Shown here: positions 5,990 through 8,804 of the stretch, piece by piece
Position numbering within the stretch: the first letter of the stretch is position 1
Layout of the letters: each line of letters opens with the position of its first letter
Source of the DNA: CAYVTD01 sp964454445
GTDB taxonomy: Bacteria; Bacteroidota; Ignavibacteria; Kapaibacteriales; UBA2268
Direction: 5' to 3'
Assembly: GCA_964454445.1 (NCBI GenBank)
Contig: CAYVTD010000066.1
Span: 1 to 8,804, forward strand
Length of the DNA: 8,804 bases
Program-made: the position numbers and the translations under genes
The notes under the pieces: generated by a model
Seen by the model: the letters and a program-made list of their open reading frames with translations, nothing else
Database searches by the model: none
What the model was told of the DNA's origin: nothing

Positions 5990-8599
5990 TCAAACTTTTT
6001 TAAAAAATCTCACATAATTTCTTCCAAAGATTTCAACGATTGCTTTGACGGTCTTTTCGCTGAGGTCGATGTTCACATCGTAAGCAATATAATCCTTAAG
6101 AATATCGTTCTTCTTGTCCCTGATATGAAACATTATCGTCGAATTACTTTCAGGACTCGTGCAAAGCCGAAGCAAAGCATCAATACTCTGCGAAACGTCA
6201 TCACCATTAATATTAATCCAGATATGGTAACCTTCGGCAAGCAACTTGGTAGCATCGTCAGGAGTTAAGACATTGCTAACAGAAATGCTTAGTTTCTCAC
6301 CATCTAAAATGGCTGTTCCTTCAACGAAAAGAACTGCATCATTTTCGAGCAAGTAACCAAATTTTGCGTAAGTATCGCTCCAGAACTTCAATTCGCACCT
6401 TCCATCGAAATCTTCGAAATCAGCAATAGCAAAGGATTTATTCTTTTTGTCGTACTTTTGTGATATATTATCGATCATTCCACAAAGAACAACTTTTGAA
6501 CCACTTAATTCTTTGGGAAATTTCGATATTTTGAATGTTGAAAAAGAATTAACAAACGGAGCATAATTCATCAAAGGATGTCCACTAATGTAAAAATTCA
6601 GAAACTCTTTTTCTCTTTCGAGCTTCATCATATCCGTCCAAGGTTCAACATCGCGTAAATCTGGTTCGGCAAGTTCAGAAGCTGCTGTTTCGCCGAAAAG
6701 ACTGTCCATTTGCACTTTATCGTTTTGCAAAATGGCTCTGGCATAAACAAGCGCAGAGTCTATTGCATCGTAAAGAGCGGCTCTTTGCCCTGGATGCAGG
6801 CTATCAAAAGCGCCAACACAAATTAAAGCCTCAAACGTTTTTCTATTAACAAGTTTTGTATCGACACGAGCAGCAAAATCGAAAAACGATGTAAATGGCT
6901 TTTCCTTTCTTGCCTCGATAATACTATTAACAGCAGGTGCACCCACGTTTTTAATGCCTGTCAGACCGAAAAAAATCTTGTCGTCTTTAGCATTAAATTG
7001 ACCCATAGATCTGTTAACGTCGGGATGAACAACCGAAAAACCGAAAGTTTTTGCCTCTTCTATTAATGCAACAATTTTCGCCTGATCGTTGATCTCTGCA
7101 CTCATATTGGCGGAAAGGAATTCGCCTGTATAATGAGTTTTCAGCCAGGCAGTTTGAAAAGCAAGATAAGAATAAGCAAGCGAATGTGATTTATTAAAAC
7201 CATATTTGGCAAACTTCTCGATTAATTGGAATATCTCTTCTGCTGTGTCTTTGTCGATACCTTTTTTCTTTGCCCCTTCTAAAAAAATGGGCTTTTGCTC
7301 CGCCATCACACTAGTTTTCTTTTTGCCCATCGCTCGCCTTAAAATATCAGCACCACCAAGCGAAAAACCACCAATATCCCGGGCTAGCTGCATCACTTGC
7401 TCTTGATAGACGATAATGCCATACGTGGATTTAAGGGCTTTTTCCATAATTGGATGCAGGTATTCTATTGGCTTTTTACCGTGTTTTCTATCGATATACT
7501 CAGGTATATTGTCCATCGGTCCGGGACGATAAAGGGCATTCATTGCAGTTATTTCCTCGAGATTCTGAGGCTTCAGTTGTCTAAGATATTCCTGCATTTT
7601 GCCCGACTCAAATTGAAATACTGAAAGTGTGCGCCCTTCTGAAAACAGTTGATATGTCTTTTCGTCATTAAAGTCAATAGCATCGATATCGATTTCCTTG
7701 TCATAATTTTGCTTAATTGCCTCAAGAGTATGGTCGATAATTGATAAAGTTTGCAAGCCGAGAAAATCCATTTTCAGCAAGCCCGAGCCTTCCACCTCTT
7801 CCATGGTATATTGAGTGGCAACCTCGATGCTCTGCTCTTTCGATTTCGTATTTTGGTATAAAGGCACGTAATTGACAATATCATTTGGGGCTATGATCAC
7901 TCCTGCGGCATGTGTGCCTGGATTTCGGTTTTTATTCTCCAATAAAAGCGAATACTTGATTAAATCCTGCAGCTTTTTGTCCTTGCTTTCCTTCAGATAT
8001 TGTAAATCAGGCAGTTCGATTGCATCTATTAATGGTGTAACTTTTCCAAGAACAGTAGGTATTTTTTTTGTTATATTATTAATCTCGGAGTGATGGATAC
8101 CCAAGACCCTGCCAACATCTTTCAAAACAGCTTTTGTTGAAAGTTTGTTGAATGTGATTATCATTGCAACGGCATCTTCGCCATATTTATTCTTAACATA
8201 ATTAATAATGGTATCGCGCTTTTCGTCGTTGAAATCAATATCAATATCGGGCATCGAAATTCTTTCTGGATTAAGAAATCGCTCGAATAGCAAATCAAAA
8301 GGCAAAGGATCAACATTTGTAATATCTAAAGCATAAGCAACGATACTACCAGCTGCCGAACCCCTGCCGGGCCCGACTCGCACCCCCAATTGCCTGGCTG
8401 CACGAATGAAATCCCAAACGATCAAAAAATATCCCGGAAATTTCATATTATTGATTACTGCGAGTTCCATTCTGGCGCGGGCTTCGATTTCTTCTGTAAT
8501 TTCTTTATATTTCTTTTTTAATCCTTTAAACGTCAATTCTTCGAGATATTCTTCCAGATTATTCGCTGTTGAGGTTTCCGGTATAGGAAACTCGGGCAT
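5990..8599 (-). CDS. dnaE: DNA polymerase III alpha subunit, catalytic to C-terminal part
   Basis: The replicative polymerase. 869 open codons from ATG 8599 to TGA, with a second stop (TAA) directly after. Relative to this ATG: the start of the Pol III core with FPGYFLIVWDF (54-64); GPGRGSAAGSIVAY (76-89); catalytic Asp118 and Asp120 in PDIDIDF (117-123), equivalent to E. coli Asp401/403; Asp278 in KMDFLGLQT, equivalent to Asp555; fingers with YRPGPMDNIPEYI (357-369), YGIIVYQEQVM (393-403) and RRAMGKK (421-427). A helix-hairpin-helix region runs from about 520-600, with GLTGIKNVG at 545-553. The clamp-binding QMDSLF is at 630-635 and an OB fold at about 697-780. The PHP domain (roughly 280 residues in relatives) should precede. 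ATG 8599 has no ribosome site and falls inside conserved sequence, so it is not the natural start: the frame continues upstream through two stop codons (separate entry). Everything downstream is intact, with no frameshift. Confidence 0.92.
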   Translation of the reverse strand: MPEFPIPETSTANNLEEYLEELTFKGLKKKYKEITEEIEARARMELAVINNMKFPGYFLIVWDFIRAARQLGVRVGPGRGSAAGSIVAYALDITNVDPLPFDLLFERFLNPERISMPDIDIDFNDEKRDTIINYVKNKYGEDAVAMIITFNKLSTKAVLKDVGRVLGIHHSEINNITKKIPTVLGKVTPLIDAIELPDLQYLKESKDKKLQDLIKYSLLLENKNRNPGTHAAGVIIAPNDIVNYVPLYQNTKSKEQSIEVATQYTMEEVEGSGLLKMDFLGLQTLSIIDHTLEAIKQNYDKEIDIDAIDFNDEKTYQLFSEGRTLSVFQFESGKMQEYLRQLKPQNLEEITAMNALYRPGPMDNIPEYIDRKHGKKPIEYLHPIMEKALKSTYGIIVYQEQVMQLARDIGGFSLGGADILRRAMGKKKTSVMAEQKPIFLEGAKKKGIDKDTAEEIFQLIEKFAKYGFNKSHSLAYSYLAFQTAWLKTHYTGEFLSANMSAEINDQAKIVALIEEAKTFGFSVVHPDVNRSMGQFNAKDDKIFFGLTGIKNVGAPAVNSIIEARKEKPFTSFFDFAARVDTKLVNRKTFEALICVGAFDSLHPGQRAALYDAIDSALVYARAILQNDKVQMDSLFGETAASELAEPDLRDVEPWTDMMKLEREKEFLNFYISGHPLMNYAPFVNSFSTFKISKFPKELSGSKVVLCGMIDNISQKYDKKNKSFAIADFEDFDGRCELKFWSDTYAKFGYLLENDAVLFVEGTAILDGEKLSISVSNVLTPDDATKLLAEGYHIWININGDDVSQSIDALLRLCTSPESNSTIMFHIRDKKNDILKDYIAYDVNIDLSEKTVKAIVEIFGRNYVRFFKKV

Positions 8600-8804
8600 G
8601 AATAATTTGCTTTCAAGGCGAATCTCACATTTCTCAGCTATTTCTATTCTACTGTCGATCGCTTCAGGCTAATCCTCAAAAAGTCTATTCATCTCTTCTT
8701 GAGTTTTACATTACATTTCTGGAGTTCTATAGCGTATTTCGTTGATATTCCAGTTTTCATCGTTTCCCTTAACTTCTGTTATTACAAGATAAACTTTTTG
8801 CGCA
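8600..8804 (-). pseudogene. dnaE: Upstream dnaE reading frame broken by TAG and TAA
   Basis: The same frame as the polymerase continues to the window edge and still reads as DnaE: AQKVYLVITEV, then NEIRYRTPEM, stop, CKTQEEMNRLFED, stop, PEAIDSRIEIAEKCEIRL and on into the core. This is the linker between the PHP domain and the polymerase core; EEM..LF.D.PEAI..IAEKC is a conserved pattern there. The stops are TAA at 8711-8713 and TAG at 8669-8671. Both sit where a sense codon is expected, the first probably Tyr by analogy with PEYY/FYxKS-type relatives. Reading frame and spacing are preserved across both, so they are substitutions, not indels. No ATG, GTG or TTG lies between the TAG and ATG 8599. 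Whether this is sequence error, a real lesion or recoding cannot be settled here. Confidence 0.7.

Noticed and set aside
8406..8672. 88-codon plus-strand frame over the dnaE 5' region
   Set aside because: Antisense to conserved DnaE sequence; no domain of its own.
1..8804. tRNA genes, CRISPR arrays, insertion sequences, phage or toxin-antitoxin modules
   Set aside because: No cloverleaf with a GTTCGAATC-type arm, no regular repeat-spacer pattern, and no transposase, integrase or antitoxin-like frame seen.

Overview
The window is AT-rich bacterial DNA with long poly-A and poly-T tracts between genes. The gene set and protein style point to the Bacteroidota/Chlorobi (FCB) group, possibly an Ignavibacteria- or Kapabacteria-like lineage. 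The reasons are a secreted protein with an Ig-like module, a secreted mini-TPR protein with a KYC-type C-terminus, an HD-domain CCA-adding enzyme with a basic N-terminal extension, weak or absent Shine-Dalgarno sites at several genes, and promoter candidates of the TTG / TAnnTTTG kind. The phylum is inferred from remembered family features, not from a search.

Layout. 1-295 (minus) is the start of a secreted Ig-like protein that runs off the left edge. 296-815 is an AT-rich spacer without a convincing gene. 816-1016 (minus) is a 66-residue exported TPR protein. 1017-1373 is a divergent spacer. 1374-2885 (plus) is a CCA tRNA nucleotidyltransferase. It converges on 3001-4341 (minus), a sodium-dependent transporter of the neurotransmitter:sodium symporter family. 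A 195-bp divergent spacer follows, holding a hairpin with a T-tract and an exact TAnnTTTG motif. 4537-5244 (plus, TTG start) is a divergent flavodoxin-fold, FMN-reductase-like protein. It converges on aat (5318-5914, minus, GTG start), which lies 75 bp downstream of dnaE (5990 to beyond the right edge, minus).

Most of this is housekeeping: tRNA 3'-end maturation (cca), replication (dnaE) and the N-degron pathway (aat), with one amino-acid symporter and one redox-like accessory protein. No mobile element, CRISPR array, tRNA or rRNA was seen, and the genes do not form an obvious dedicated system.

The most unusual feature is in dnaE. The reading frame upstream of the first usable ATG (8599) continues to the window edge and still reads as conserved DnaE sequence, but it carries an in-frame TAG (8669-8671) and an in-frame TAA (8711-8713). 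The downstream 869 codons are intact. Sequence error near an assembly end, a recent nonsense lesion, or recoding could each explain it. Second in interest is the leader upstream of the symporter, which has an attenuator-like layout.
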